Part shown: positions 34,770 to 46,099 of the stretch, one piece after another
Numbering within the stretch: position 1 is the first letter of the stretch
Layout of the letters: each line of letters opens with the position of its first letter
From: Perilla frutescens
Lineage: Eukaryota; Streptophyta; Magnoliopsida; Lamiales; Lamiaceae
Reading direction: 5' to 3'
Length of the DNA stretch: 64,000 bases
Assembly: GCA_026008535.1 (NCBI GenBank)
Contig: BRKX01000009.1
Location: 35,973,001 to 36,037,000 of the forward strand
The notes under the pieces: model-generated
The model's input: only the letters and a program-made list of their open reading frames with translations
Told to the model about the DNA's origin: nothing
Databases searched by the model: none
Position numbers and translations under genes: made by a program

Positions 34770-36261
34770 TTTTACTCCCGTCAGCCATTGGAATATATGT
34801 CGAAATGGACTCGACACACTCGCGGGAAGACGAATATACGACGCCGCCGGACACTCCCGTGAAGATAGAGAGGGGACGTCGCCGATGAGATAGGTTGCGG
34901 CGGGTTGTTTTGGCGTTTCGTCTGCTTTGAGTTTCTCTGGAAGATATTTGCTCGTATCTCTATTCTTTTTTGCTTTATGAAGAGAAATAAATTGAAAGAT
35001 TTGATTGAGCCATGTTTTTTGGGTTGATGTGCAAGAGTTTCCATGTTGAAAAACTGATACTCCTAGATATTAGGCACATATAATTATGGAGATATATTTT
35101 TTACTGTTTTAACCCTATCAAATATAAATTAAAAATAATATACAGAAAATATTGCATTTAGGTCCCTAAATATACATCCAATCTTGACCATTAAAATTAC
35201 TGGATCAGTGGTTATTATTTATTCCTATTTCTTACACTAGGGGGCCATTCTCATTTTAACCCACCCCTATATATATATATATACAGGGTTGGGTTCCAGA
35301 AGGAACCATACCCCATGTGAGAACCGAGAACCAATCTCAACCATAGATCTCGCCTATTTGGACGGCCAAGATTAGTTCAAAAATTAAAAAAATGCGGTGG
35401 CATAATTGTAATAACTCCGAACTTCACTGCCCCTGAAACTCGGCGAGGGTAAAATTAGAAATTTCAATGTATATGTGATTCACGAGTATATTTTTCAATT
35501 TAGGGTTTTAGCATTGTCATTTCCTATTTTAGCACTGTCATGACTTATTTTAGCACTAACATGACCCTTGTTTAACATGACAAGAAACTCTCAAACCAAC
35601 TTTCTTTTTGCAAAAAACAAGTTCAGATCCTACAATCTAAATCAAAATTATACACCTAATCGAAAAAATAGTTTCGTGTTCTTACCCAAATAGACTTGTT
35701 TGCCACAATCCTTGCAAGAAAACGCCAAGATTCAGTGAATGACCACATATGCACAAATTTAATTTTGCACTAAATGAATACACCGATGCATAAGCAGAGT
35801 TCATCTACATATTTAATTAAAAATAGAGGCAGTTAGGTGAGTTGTTTGTTTTTATTAGTTTTCATCTCTCTTTTTAAATGATGTGTAGTTCAAACGTGAA
35901 TGTGGACTTGCTATTTTGAACTTTCTTAAGATCTTCATTTGCTCCAACCTTCTTGCATAACATTCTTATGATTTTTAATTAGCTTGCAATATTCCAATTG
36001 TATGCATTGTTTTCTCTCCTTTGTTTTCAATATTAATGCATTTCTGTGTTTATAATTTTCTATATGTATTGTGTATCTACATGCACATATATGTTAATGC
36101 AAATATGAATGCATGCATATGCTATTTAAATGAAATTGAAAAAAAACAATGAAATGCACTTATACATAAATATGCATATATACACACATATATAGCAGAC
36201 TAAGATGCAAAATTTTAATATTTATATATATATATACATTCAATATTTTATAGCTTATATA

Positions 36262-37700
36262 TGTTGGTTTTGTATACTAGAAGACTTGCCTTTGTATATT
36301 TTTCTGATGATATGATGATATGAAATGAAAGTTATTGCAGTCACTGTTTGCATTTAGATTATGTTCTATAATTGTCCTATGCAATGTTCCATATACTTAC
36401 ATTGTAGATGATATGGTGTGGGGAGTCACACGGTAAGATCATATCATTAGAACCTTGTATTGTATTAAAGAGCTCACGGCTTAGATGGTCCTGAACACAC
36501 CATCGGTACACCGTAGAATAATCTGATAAGTTAGTTTATCTTGACTAACTGATTATTCTAGTACACTCATTGTGTATTGAGGAGGATCACGATAGGATAC
36601 TATTCTCTGTCTCTGACCCAGTTACTGAGAGAATAAAGATCCACAGAGTTCGGGTTCTGAACTCATGTGATATTGGTGAGCATATGTGTGCGTTGTTTAT
36701 TACTTTGATTTATCAATGGGTGAGATCTTTTCGTAGATCGAATTCGATATCTTGGGTAATAACAATGTATACATGATGTCTCGAGCAGTGTGCATGAGCA
36801 CCGTGTCCTGGTGCGCCAGGTTGATGATGTTCTCTTGAGGAAACACAAGTTCATGTTGAAACCCTGCAGGTGGAATTTATTCCGTACATGAATAAAGCTT
36901 GTGTGGTACTACTCAAGGTTTTAGATGTTAATTAATTATAGCTGTCAGAGGCTTACATAATTAAATAATGAACATTATATCTTAAACACGGGGAATGGCT
37001 GGACTAAAGGAGAAAGCATATTCGTAAATATGTATTAAATTGGTAGGTCAGTTTTACTTCTTTAGTGGAATAAAAGTAAAACTTAATTTATTTAATTATA
37101 TCCTAGGTTTATTGGATGTTAAATAAATTAGTGGGCCAATTTAATATTCTTCTAGATCCCTGTTGTAGCCCAATTGACTGATAGTGGACTGGATATTGAA
37201 CTTGAGATAGAGGCCCAGCCCAATAGGGCTGGAACATGAAATTTTCGCCCCTCCCTATTTATAAGAGGAGGGGGGCACGAAAATTTAAGGATATTAATCA
37301 TAAAAAATCAGCCCCTCTTTGTCTCTCAAAGTTATCCACAGATTTCACAATTCTATCTAGTAGATTTCAGCCCACTCTGAATCTAGATACAGTCCGGGAA
37401 TACAACAGAAGATCTTGGAGTGGAATTGTGCAGTGGCCGTGTGTGATATAAGTGGTGCCATTATTATTGTTCATTCAACAACAAGATTAGATCTATAATC
37501 TTGTCCACAGACCGTCTGTCGATTTGTAAGTAGATTCGTTTTCTATGTCTTCCGCTTTATTAGAATCGAATCTGTTTTACATGCTATTTGATTAGACTGT
37601 GATAAACATGCATGTTACATAAAATTATGATTTGCATGAACATGGATTAATGAACAACCAAATAGATCATGCGGTGGTTTAATTCGAAAAAACCCCAACA
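36262..37700 (+). mobile_element. Copia-type solo LTR, 1439 bp
   Basis: TGTTGGTTTTGTATACTAGA... to ...AACCCCAACA with 5 bp target duplication ATATA (36257-36261 and 37701-37705). TGTTGG...CCAACA termini are typical of plant Copia LTRs. A TATA-like CTATTTATAAGAGG at about 37254 suggests plus orientation. It is a sister of the copy at 57299-59255. Confidence 0.85.
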
Positions 37701-37740
37701 ATATATATAGACAAAGTATATACATTAACCGTAGACAATG

Positions 37741-37915
37741 TATAAACTAAGTGCTAAAATAGTTCACAGTAGTGCTAAAATAGATTACAACAGTGCTAAA
37801 ATAGATCACAGTAGTGCTAAAGTACATGACAGTGCTAAAATAGTTCACAGTAGTGCTAAAATAGGTTACAACAATGCTAAAATAGATCACAGTAGTGCAA
37901 AAGTACATGTTAACA
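37741..37915 (+). repeat. GTGCTAAAATA array with four-unit higher-order period (copy 1)
   Basis: About 21 bp units, each GTGCTAAAATAG followed by variable words in the fixed order TTCACAGTA, GTTACAACA, ATCACAGTA, then a shorter GTGCTAAAGTACATGACA. The four-unit block repeats twice. The ORFs 37738-38028 plus and 37747-37938 minus are translations of this array, not genes. Confidence 0.88.
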
Positions 37916-38303
37916 AAATGTTTTTTTATAATACTCATTTGTTATTGCAAATGTTGCATTCATCATGTAAAATAATTCACGAATTTAATTATTATCTCCC
38001 TCTCTCTCTAGCTTTAATAGTCTCTTGACTTAATTAAATTAGCTCAATCATCAACTATTAAAGGATTTTCATTGAGTGGATTATAGTTAGATGACATCCA
38101 ACTTAATTAATATGTTCCAAATTCTGTAGGTCATGTCGATTTCATTACTAAACTTGACTTTTCAATAGATAAACAAAATAAAATATCAACAACAATCAAT
38201 AAAAAGAAAATAAAAAGTAATAGTATTAAGAGTAATAAAGTTGCAGTTTAAATTTATTTTCAAGGATTTAGATAGGAAAAATTAATTTTTTTATGTTTAC
38301 TAT

Positions 38304-38501
38304 TTAAGGCCATACACGAGAAAACACAAGTGGAAAAATAAATGGAACTAATTTAAATATACACCATTTTTGCTCACTTTTATCGAATGTTCCTATCATT
38401 TTCCCTCTATTGTGCAATGCTCTCGTCATCAATGTATCAACTTCCTTCTTGTAGCCATGTCGAGATTCAGCTCTACCAACAACATTCAAATCTTTAATCA
38501 A
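38304..38501 (-). other. ORF of unknown origin inside MULE B, possible captured fragment
   Basis: Minus-strand 65-codon frame including VVGRAESRHGYKKEVDTLM and ALHNRGKMIGTFDKS. Its composition is more balanced and charged than the surrounding translated repeats. I do not recognise it. It could be a captured host exon or an unrecognised piece of element coding sequence. Confidence 0.25.
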
Positions 38502-38574
38502 TGCGTGCTCATTCTCTTACACAATTTCCTCTTCAATTCATTTGATTTCTGTTCAAGTCCAGCAGTGCTAAAAT

Positions 38575-38850
38575 AGTTCATAGTAGTACTAAATTAGGTT
38601 ACAACAGTGCTAAAATAGTTCATAGTAGTGCTAAAATACTAATACTGAAAAATTCAAAATAACATCTTAATCAATTTCATCAACCTAAGTGCTAAAAAAG
38701 TTCACAGTAGTGCTAAAATAGGTTACAACAGTGCTAAAATAGATCACAATAGTCCTAAAGTACATGGCAGTGCTAAAACGGTTCACAGTAGTGCTAAAAT
38801 AGGTTACAACAGTGCTAAAATAGATCACAGTAGTGCTAAAGTACATATTA
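38575..38850 (+). repeat. GTGCTAAAATA array with four-unit higher-order period (copy 2)
   Basis: The same four-unit order as copy 1. From 38692 onward it is a direct duplicate of 37741 onward that continues past the array (TTAACAAAATG...CATTTGTTATTGCAAATG) to about 38910, an interspersed duplication of about 220 bp roughly 950 bp apart. Confidence 0.85.
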
Positions 38851-39729
38851 ACAAAATGTATTTTATAATACTCATTTGTTATTGCAAATGTTGCATTCAT
38901 CATGCAAAATACTCCATGCAAAACAACTTTCTTTTGTAAATTATTGAAAGAAAAAAGTGCCTGTAACATGACTAAATAGTAAAAGTTCGTAAACGAAAAT
39001 CGCTTTTAATCAAAACGGCGTCTTCACCAATTCTGCAACATCTTTACGGGTATATGTAAAGCTTTTTTTAATTCGTCTGACGTTACATCCCAACTTTATT
39101 TTCTTCTCACAAAAACAATTTAATTCTACTTACAGTTGAAAAAAAATACTTTAATATAAAATAAAAACTGATCATTGTCTCAAATCATTGGGGAAGAAAA
39201 ATATTACACAATCGATGCGTGTGTAATCAAGCAAAAACACAAATGATCGTGATCGAAATCGGTGATGTTTTGATACGTATCGTATAACCTAATCGACGAT
39301 AGCAAGCGCGGATTTCAGATTACATCAATCCGTAGCAGATCAGAAATGCCAAAATCAAAGCGATCAACAGCAGCAACGAAGCACACACACACAAACATAT
39401 CATCATCAATCACCAAACAAATACGAAACAAGTAGAGATTCACAAGCAACAAACTAGAGAGAGAGAGAGATATGTTGGTGATTGAAAATGAATTACAGAT
39501 CGAGAAGATATTCATTCCAAATATAATATAATTTCTGAATTACTAAAATACCCTTGCTTCATTAAAAAGTCTAAAATATTACAATAATGCTACCGCTTTT
39601 TTTTTTAATTTTGGAACAAATCTTGACCGTCCAAATCAGATCAATCTGTGGCTGAGATTGGTTCGGTTCTCACATGGGGGTATGGTTCTCACATGATCCC
39701 ATCTCTATATATACATATATATATATATA

Positions 39730-42700
39730 GGGGTTGGTTATATTGAGGACAAGTGTTGGTGTGAAAATTAAGGACAAATCTGATCCTTACACATATATAA
39801 GATGGATGGATCAGATTAAAAGGATTTTAAATGGTAATTTAGGATTTTTTAATTAATATTAAAACATGGAGGGGTATTAATGTCAAATCGCATCTTGATT
39901 TCATATATGGTATGTACGTGAAATCTGAATCCCTTAAAATCTGGAACCACGAAATCGATAAAGAATGAGCGGTTTTGTATAGAAATCGAAATCTCCGCCT
40001 CTCAAAATCCAAAAACCTAAACCACCGCTAGAACCTATTGCAACTTCTTCAAGATCGGCGATGATTCTAGCGAAGCTCGGCGAGTTTGTTGTACGCGGTG
40101 GCTAGAACAATAAACAAGGCGGCGGGAACCGAGTGCGACATCCTTAAGACCGACAATGATTCCGGCGAAGGTTGGCGAGTTTATCGTGGACTGCGGCTTC
40201 AAAAATTAAGAAGGCGGCGTGAATTGTAACCTCCGGCAACGGCGCGATCGATCGAAGAGGTAAAAAAACATGGGTCGAAAGAAATCAGGTAAGTTTCAGT
40301 GGTTTGAATCGAATTTAAGGATGAATTTTGGGGGAAAAATTGGAATAGGTGAAAACTGATGAATGCTTGCACCATTTTGAATAAATTAATTAATAAATAG
40401 ATTTGAAAATTGGGCGATTCTACTATGAATTGATATGTTGATGTTTCTGAGTAAAAATCGATTAATTTTCTAGTGTGGGTTGACAAAATCGAACAAAAAA
40501 GGGTAATCGTGAAATGTAGGTTTACTGATTTTTTGTTTTTATATATTCATGGATTTGTGGCTTCTGATATGCATGTATCAGTTGTGGCTTCTGATTTTTA
40601 ATCGAGCAATTATGTTGTGTGTGATTTTTGTTATTTTGGGAAATCATGGGTTTGTGTTGATTGAGTAACATTTATTCATGCTTATTAATCTTTTCCTGTT
40701 GATAAAAAATCAATGATAATCTGATTAAGATATGAATTGTGTGCTTTGGAATGTTAACCATACCTATAAAACGCTTTAATTTCGTATGTTCTGCGTCAGG
40801 TAAATTATAATTGTGAGGCTACAAATGCATATTTGTGATGCTGCTAAACCATACATTTGAAGCTACTAATGAATATCTGTGGTACTTAGTGTTTAATATA
40901 ACTTGTGTGGGTTGGTGCTTTTAATTAGTATTGTTGATGCTTCGTATGCATATCTTTGGTGGCTTGAGTGAATTATATTTGTGATGTTACTCGTGCGTAT
41001 CTGTGATGCTACTTATGTATTGATGCTTCTCATGCTTATGTTTGATGCCATTTATGATTATCTGTGTTAGTGTTTTAAGTTGGTAATATAACTTATGTGG
41101 GTTGGTGCTTTTATTAGTATTGTTGATGCTATTTATGCATATATGCGGTGCTTTGGTTAATTATATTTATGATTCTACTCATGCATATCTGTGATGCTAT
41201 TTATGCATATCAGCGATGCTACTTATCCATAGTTGTCACGCTTTAGCAATTTCTGTACTAACACTTAATCTTTATTTTTAGGTTATTAATCAATGTGTAG
41301 CGCTACGCACTTGGAGCACTGGGATGGGATAAGACAAGAGTGGAAGCAGTGACTCGCTTAAACTTCAACTCGCTTAATCTCATTCATTTTGCATTAAAAT
41401 TTACTTATACATAGTGCTTTTTATGTTACCGATTAGTACTTCGTATGGTTTCATGTAAGTGTCATAACTAACACTCCCATATGATAAATTGAATTTCGTC
41501 ATGACCAAGCAAGTGCCCAGTTATATTTTTCTAAACTGTCCAATCAATTCCGTATTTTATTTTCTCTAAATGCTATCTTTTTAGGTTTGACTTAATCCTA
41601 ATAATTAATGATGTCTATGTTAAAATAAGAATGATATAAAGACAATGCTTCGTACATTTCCTTTTAATGCTTCATAAATCAAATTAAGAGTTTCATAATT
41701 GGTGGTTGGTGCTTCGTAAGCATATTCATTTACATTGTATTATGTGAATACTTCAGTTAATGCTATGTATTCATAAATTAAATACTTCATACTACGAACC
41801 ATAGCTTATTAAAAATTTCTACTATAACACAAATAATGTAACGAAAAAAAGTAAAATACCCTAATTGTACTATATAAAACAACACGGGAAAATATAATTA
41901 AACTAAAAACAAAACAAAGCAAAAAATGGAATAAGGGAAAAAAACACTTTGACTATAGTGAATCAGCCCTGGAAAAAAAAAACCACCAAATAATCAATGC
42001 TATATAAACATACTGTCAATGCTTCTTACAATAGACAAACATACTACACTAACAATAACATTGAATCCTTCAACATAAAATATTGTAAAGCAAAAACTTG
42101 TGATGCTTCATAAAGAACATATATATGCTAAATAACAACATAAACTGTATACGTAAAAGTACATAATCATGAGCATTCGAACCAACCATTTGAAACGTAT
42201 AAGATAAAATATAATATTCATCCATTTGCATACATAACGAACAATAAAAAATGACAAACGTGCAAAAACCTAAATCTTCCATTGTCACTAAATCGGAAAA
42301 CAAAAAATCCGTCAAAGAAAAATTCACCGGAAAATAATGAATCTGTAGAATCTGCGTCTAAATTAATCAATGCTATATAAACGTCAAGTTAATGATTCCT
42401 ACAATAGATAAACTTGCTACACTAATACAATACGCTGTCCAGAATTGCCATAGTCGAGCCGCTGCCTAGAATCACCATGTGAGTACCGCGCAACAACCGT
42501 CGTCGCCGCTAGAATCGCTGTGTGATTAACGCATCATCGCCATCATCGATCTATGAGTTGGAAGAAGAATAAGGAGAAGAAGAAGGAGAAGAAACCGTCT
42601 GTACAAATCGTGTGAGTGCCGCATCGTCTCCATCGTTGATCTATGAGTTGGAAGAAGAAGAAGAAAAAGAAAAAGAAGAAGAAGAAATCGTAAACTAAAT

Positions 42701-42980
42701 AATTTTTTCAGATTCATAAAAAAACCGTACAAATCAATGGAGATATTAACTTGCCACAATTAAAACCATTTAATTAGGGAAGTTAAGATTTGCACAGATA
42801 TATGACTCTACAGGATTTTTATTAAATTACATCATTAACCTTATCACTTAATTTAAATAAAAAAATGAAATTAAACTACTTAAAATAATTAATCTTATCC
42901 ATCAATTTCATCAGATCTAATGGATGAGAGTCATCCCTATTTTTCACACCAAGGGTTAGTCCCTATTTGATCCATATCCT
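39730..42980. mobile_element. MULE-like element C
   Basis: Left end GGGGTTGGTTATATTGAGGA; right end inward AGGATATGGATCAAATAGGG. Both continue to a shared TTGGTGTGAAAA block and a GAT(C/G)-rich block. The flanks are (TA)n, compatible with a 9 bp duplication ATATATATA but not decisive. Near both ends are GC-richer, twice-repeated segments (39990-40200 and 42430-42690) that look like leader or exon remnants. No transposase is recognised. Direct repeats of about 190 bp spacing (units with GTGTGGGTTGGTGCTTTTA at about 40907 and 41096) fill the middle. Confidence 0.65.
42540..42690 (+). repeat. Imperfect tandem repeat with GAA/AAG tract in MULE C
   Basis: Two units start GATCTATGAGTTGGAAGAAG (about 42548 and 42639) and run into GAAGAAG purine tracts. 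The mirrored Leu-rich minus-strand ORF across it is a composition artefact. Confidence 0.75.
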
Positions 42981-44383
42981 ATATATATATATATATATAT
43001 AGTATAGAGATCAAATGAGAACCAATACCATGTGTAGGAACTAGGAACTATTATGGAGCGTTAGATCATTTATTTTATAAGGCTCAGATCAATCTCAAAA
43101 AAAATGGGGTCAAATATGCAAAAAATGGGGTCAAATATGCAATATGTTAAGAATTACATTAAGTTGAGAGTATATATGTAATTGTAATGCATATTAAAAA
43201 TCTGCAGTAAATATATCCCTTTCATATATTGTGGGATTTATATGGAACAGTTTTTTTTTTATTTTGGACATTTTCACTCTGTAAATTTTTTACAGAGTTG
43301 TATCTATCGGTGTTTCATATATTTCTTGGGGTTGAGGATTCGTTCCGGACAATTTTATCGTCGGATTCCACAAGTTCGTACTCCATCGTATATTATCATC
43401 ACTCTAGTCATCGTCTGATTATGGAAGATACAGGTATTATGTTTTCCATTAATGTATCGTTGTAGGTGTAGAGATATGGGTGGAATCTGGAATAGACGTG
43501 TATTTCTGACGTTTAACAAAATTTATATGTATAATTAGCAAATTATATATATATATATATATTAATAGCAAATTGGGAATACTTTTATGTACACATACGA
43601 TTTTGTTTAAATTATTTCAATATGCTTTGCATGATACTGAGATGATCGCAGACTATTGGAATTTCATATTTATTATAGATGATAGATCATTTTTGTAGTT
43701 GGTTGTGGTATTTATTAAGTTATTAAAAAAATAGTTAAAATTGGATGAATTGTTTTGTGCAAAATAAGTTTTTTTTTAACCATGCTATTAATCCATTGTA
43801 TAGTATCATCATTATCGTCATCGTGTGATAATGGAAGATATAGGAATTATGTTATCGATTAATGTATATCTGTAGGTGTAGAGATTTTGACGTATTCTGG
43901 AATGGACGCGTATGTCTGGCTATTAACAAATTTCGTCTTCATAATTAGCAAATTATAGAAATGTTAATAGCAAATTAGGAATATTTGTATGCGAAAAGAA
44001 ATGGTTCGTTTTTTTTATAAAAATTTGTTTCAATTTGCTTTGAATGATATTGAGATGTCCACAGACAATGGGTATTTCATATTTATTATAGACAATAGAT
44101 GCTTTTCGTATTTGGTTGTGGATTTTTTCAAGTCATTAAGGAAAAAAGTAGAAAATACAGGTGTTATGTTATCGACTAAAAATATATTCATAAGTGTATG
44201 GATATTGACAGATTCAGTTATAAACGCGTATGTCAGGCGTTTAGCAAATATTTTATGTGTATATAGCAAATTATATATATGTTAATAGCAGATCGGGAAT
44301 ACCTTTATGTGAACATACGATTTTTTTTAGTTATAGCATATTATATAAATGTGTATATCATATATTGGATATTCTTATAGCAG

Positions 44384-45140
44384 GGATTAATGCTGACTCA
44401 GTTTTGGGTCCTTGTGGAAGCTACATACCAGAATGTAATCAATCTTTGAAGCCATTTGTTGGTCAAATGTTTAAAAATATCAAAGAAGCAACTACCTTTT
44501 ATCGGGTTTATGGTCAAGCAGGTGGTTTCGATATTCGACTTGGATCGGAAAAAAAGATAGATGGTGTTGTTATTTGGAAGTATGTGGTATGTAATCGTGA
44601 GGGGGAAAAAATTCACTTCCAGATGAAGTGAACAATGATGATGAGGAGGAGGATAAGAAGATAAAGAGGCGTAGAATTTCAAGAAGAGTGAATTGTATGG
44701 CTCGTTTGGTTGTAAAATATGTTGCAGAGTATGGTTACACCGTGACTGTTTTTATTGAAGAACATACCCACACATTAGTTCCTGATCAATTTAAGAAATA
44801 TTTGAAGGCTAACAGGAAGTTGGGGTTTGTTCATAAGAATTTTATTTTGGATTGCCACAGAGCAAATATAGGTCCGATGGCATCTTATCGATTTTTTAAA
44901 GAAGCCGTGGGTACTTATAATGATGTTGGATGCACTGGGAATGATTATAGAAATTTCTGTCGTGATCTGCGTGCATATGTTTCCGGGTGTGATGCGCAAA
45001 TGATGTTGAATACTATGTTCATGCGGAAGGAGTCATCTAATGCATTTTTCTTCGCCTACTCTGTAGATAAAGATGACAATTTAAAAAGTATTTTCTGGGC
45101 TGATCCGATTTCCAGACAATTTAAAAAGTATTTTATGTAA
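44384..45140 (+). pseudogene. FAR1-type MULE transposase, N-terminal part, frameshifted and truncated
   Basis: After acceptor CTTATAGCAG (44383) the protein parallels E2: GSYIPECNQSLKPFVGQ, YGQAGGFDIRLGSEKK, then RRVNCMARL, EEHTHTLVPDQF and SVDKDDNLKSIFWADPIS. One A is missing near 44601 compared with MULE A (GAGGGGG against GAAGGGGG), which breaks the frame before SLPDEV. The chain ends at SRQFKKYFM because a copied 20-mer replaces the conserved continuation. The DDE and SWIM parts are gone. Confidence 0.82.
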
Positions 45141-45930
45141 AAATATTTTTTTTTTATTTTGATGATAGGATGGTCTCTATTTTATGTTATCTTTTATTTT
45201 TAATGAATTTTTTCCAACATCAATGCATGAACATTGTTAAGTTTTGTTATTGTTAGCAATTCATTTAACATGAATTAGCACATATTTGTACATAGATTAG
45301 CAGATTTTATGCGATCAGATTTTTACAATTTTCTCTTTATATCACATGTCACATGTATTATAGTTTAAGTGGATAATGAGTCGATTGAATGATTTGATAG
45401 GAAATGAATAATAATCTAATATGACAAATTGGAGAATTTTAAAACATTGTTATTTGTAAATAAGTTTTTATGCGTGAGGTAGCTTAGTAATTTTATTTTC
45501 TGACTACATTAATAAAGGCTCGTATATACTAATTTTAGCAAATTTGTTCGATATAATTAGCAAATTATATATATGTTAAAAGCACATCGATAATACTTTT
45601 ATCAGAAAACATAATTCGTTTCACTGTTGGTAATATGGTCATTTTTTTAACTGATTTGAATATGATTTTCAAGAACTAGGATGTTCGTACGTAAGGAAAT
45701 TTTAGTTTGTTATCAAAAAAATATTAGTCTGTACTTAAAATGAATGTCATGTATCATTAGTTTATTGTAAAGAACATAACAACTATATATTAAATAATGA
45801 AAATTGTGCTATTTAAACATTCACGTCATGCTATTATTGGAATAATAATTTGCTAAAATCGACTAAATAATTTTATCACAACAATTCAATGTAAGTAATA
45901 ATTAAAGAAAGTTAGCACGTGTAATTAAAC

Positions 45931-46090
45931 CTAGACAACATTCATTACTATGACATCAATATTGTGTGGTCCATCCTCACATGTCGCCCTATAATAGAAG
46001 CTTGCAAAGGTGGACTTGCTGTAGCGCATTCAGCTACATTCACATTATGTCGTCGCTTTGACATAGTCTCGCGATCGCAGTCGTCATCAC
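45931..46090 (-). pseudogene. Fused remnant of the MULE H Ulp1-type gene
   Basis: An acceptor at 46091-46093 opens a minus-strand exon: GDDDCDRETMSKRRHNVNVAE. This matches the N-terminal RHDVNVAE region of the E2 gene (33.3 kb). It then jumps to SFYYRATCEDGPHNIDVIVM in another frame, matching the extreme C-terminus of E2's protease (CGDGPLNIDAIIM at about 26.13 kb). An internal deletion has therefore joined the two ends of the gene and removed the whole catalytic domain. Confidence 0.75.
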
Positions 46091-46099
46091 CTGCTAAAA

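Larger units (their letters stand above)
28770..34854 (-). pseudogene. N-terminal part of the MULE E2 Ulp1-type gene, split by a solo LTR
   Basis: A first exon (34854-34770) starts MSGGVVYSSSRECVESIS and ends MADGSK; the next begins at 33417 with SLREVRANPRHDVN. It includes two RHDVN...THxxR units and reaches the LTR at 33219. It resumes at 30424 (SISQLTIAQKQAM, then KLSYWVLSHFDPK) and runs to 29844. The following exon, 29546-28770, starts LVYVDRVVLGYRRVA and ends GTPHRPE. The segment with DDVRLMFGFPRGQRK and GNSYVPSHILDCFEDVD resembles the plant-mobile-domain or DUF1985-like region that precedes Ulp1 domains in plant MULE genes. An in-frame TGA interrupts it at the FDPK position (30290-30288). 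Acidic and Gln/Glu-rich linkers follow. One gene with the protease exons is the simplest reading. Confidence 0.7.
21571..35267. mobile_element. MULE E2: 13.7 kb Mutator-like element with transposase and Ulp1-like protease genes
   Basis: Left end AGTATAGAGATCAAATGAGA, right end (inward) GGGGTGGGTTAAAATGAGAA, the same termini as MULE A. Both flanks are TATATATAT (21562-21570 and 35268-35276), consistent with a 9 bp duplication but uninformative because of the TA tract. It contains a plus-strand FAR1-type transposase (22604-25063) and a minus-strand gene with a plant-MULE N-terminal region and a Ulp1 C48 protease domain (34854 to 26110). The two genes converge near 25.1-26.1 kb. A 2790 bp solo LTR (30425-33214) splits the protease gene; without it the element would be about 10.9 kb. 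MULEs carrying Ulp1-like genes are known in plants (Kaonashi-type). Both genes are damaged. Confidence 0.88.
35285..39705. mobile_element. MULE B: non-autonomous element with 9 bp target duplication and GTGCTAAAA arrays
   Basis: Exact 9 bp duplication TATATATAC at 35276-35284 and 39706-39714. Left end AGGGTTGGGTTCCAGAAGGA; right end inward GAGATGGGATCATGTGAGAA. Sub-terminal parts match in inverted order: CATGTGAGAACCGA, AACCAATCTCA, GGACGGCCAAGATT/GGACGGTCAAGATT. A nested Copia solo LTR occupies 36262-37700. No transposase is present. It begins 17 bases after the end of MULE E2. MULE F (49442) is the same family in the opposite orientation. Confidence 0.88.

Noticed and set aside
37741..38850. 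CRISPR-like array (regular 21 bp units with variable words)
   Set aside because: The variable words repeat in a fixed order, units are too short, there is no leader or cas gene, and the context is a plant MULE. It is a tandem repeat.
42526..42759. Leu-rich minus-strand ORF resembling a membrane or signal segment
   Set aside because: It is the reverse reading of GAAGAAG purine tracts in a tandem repeat.
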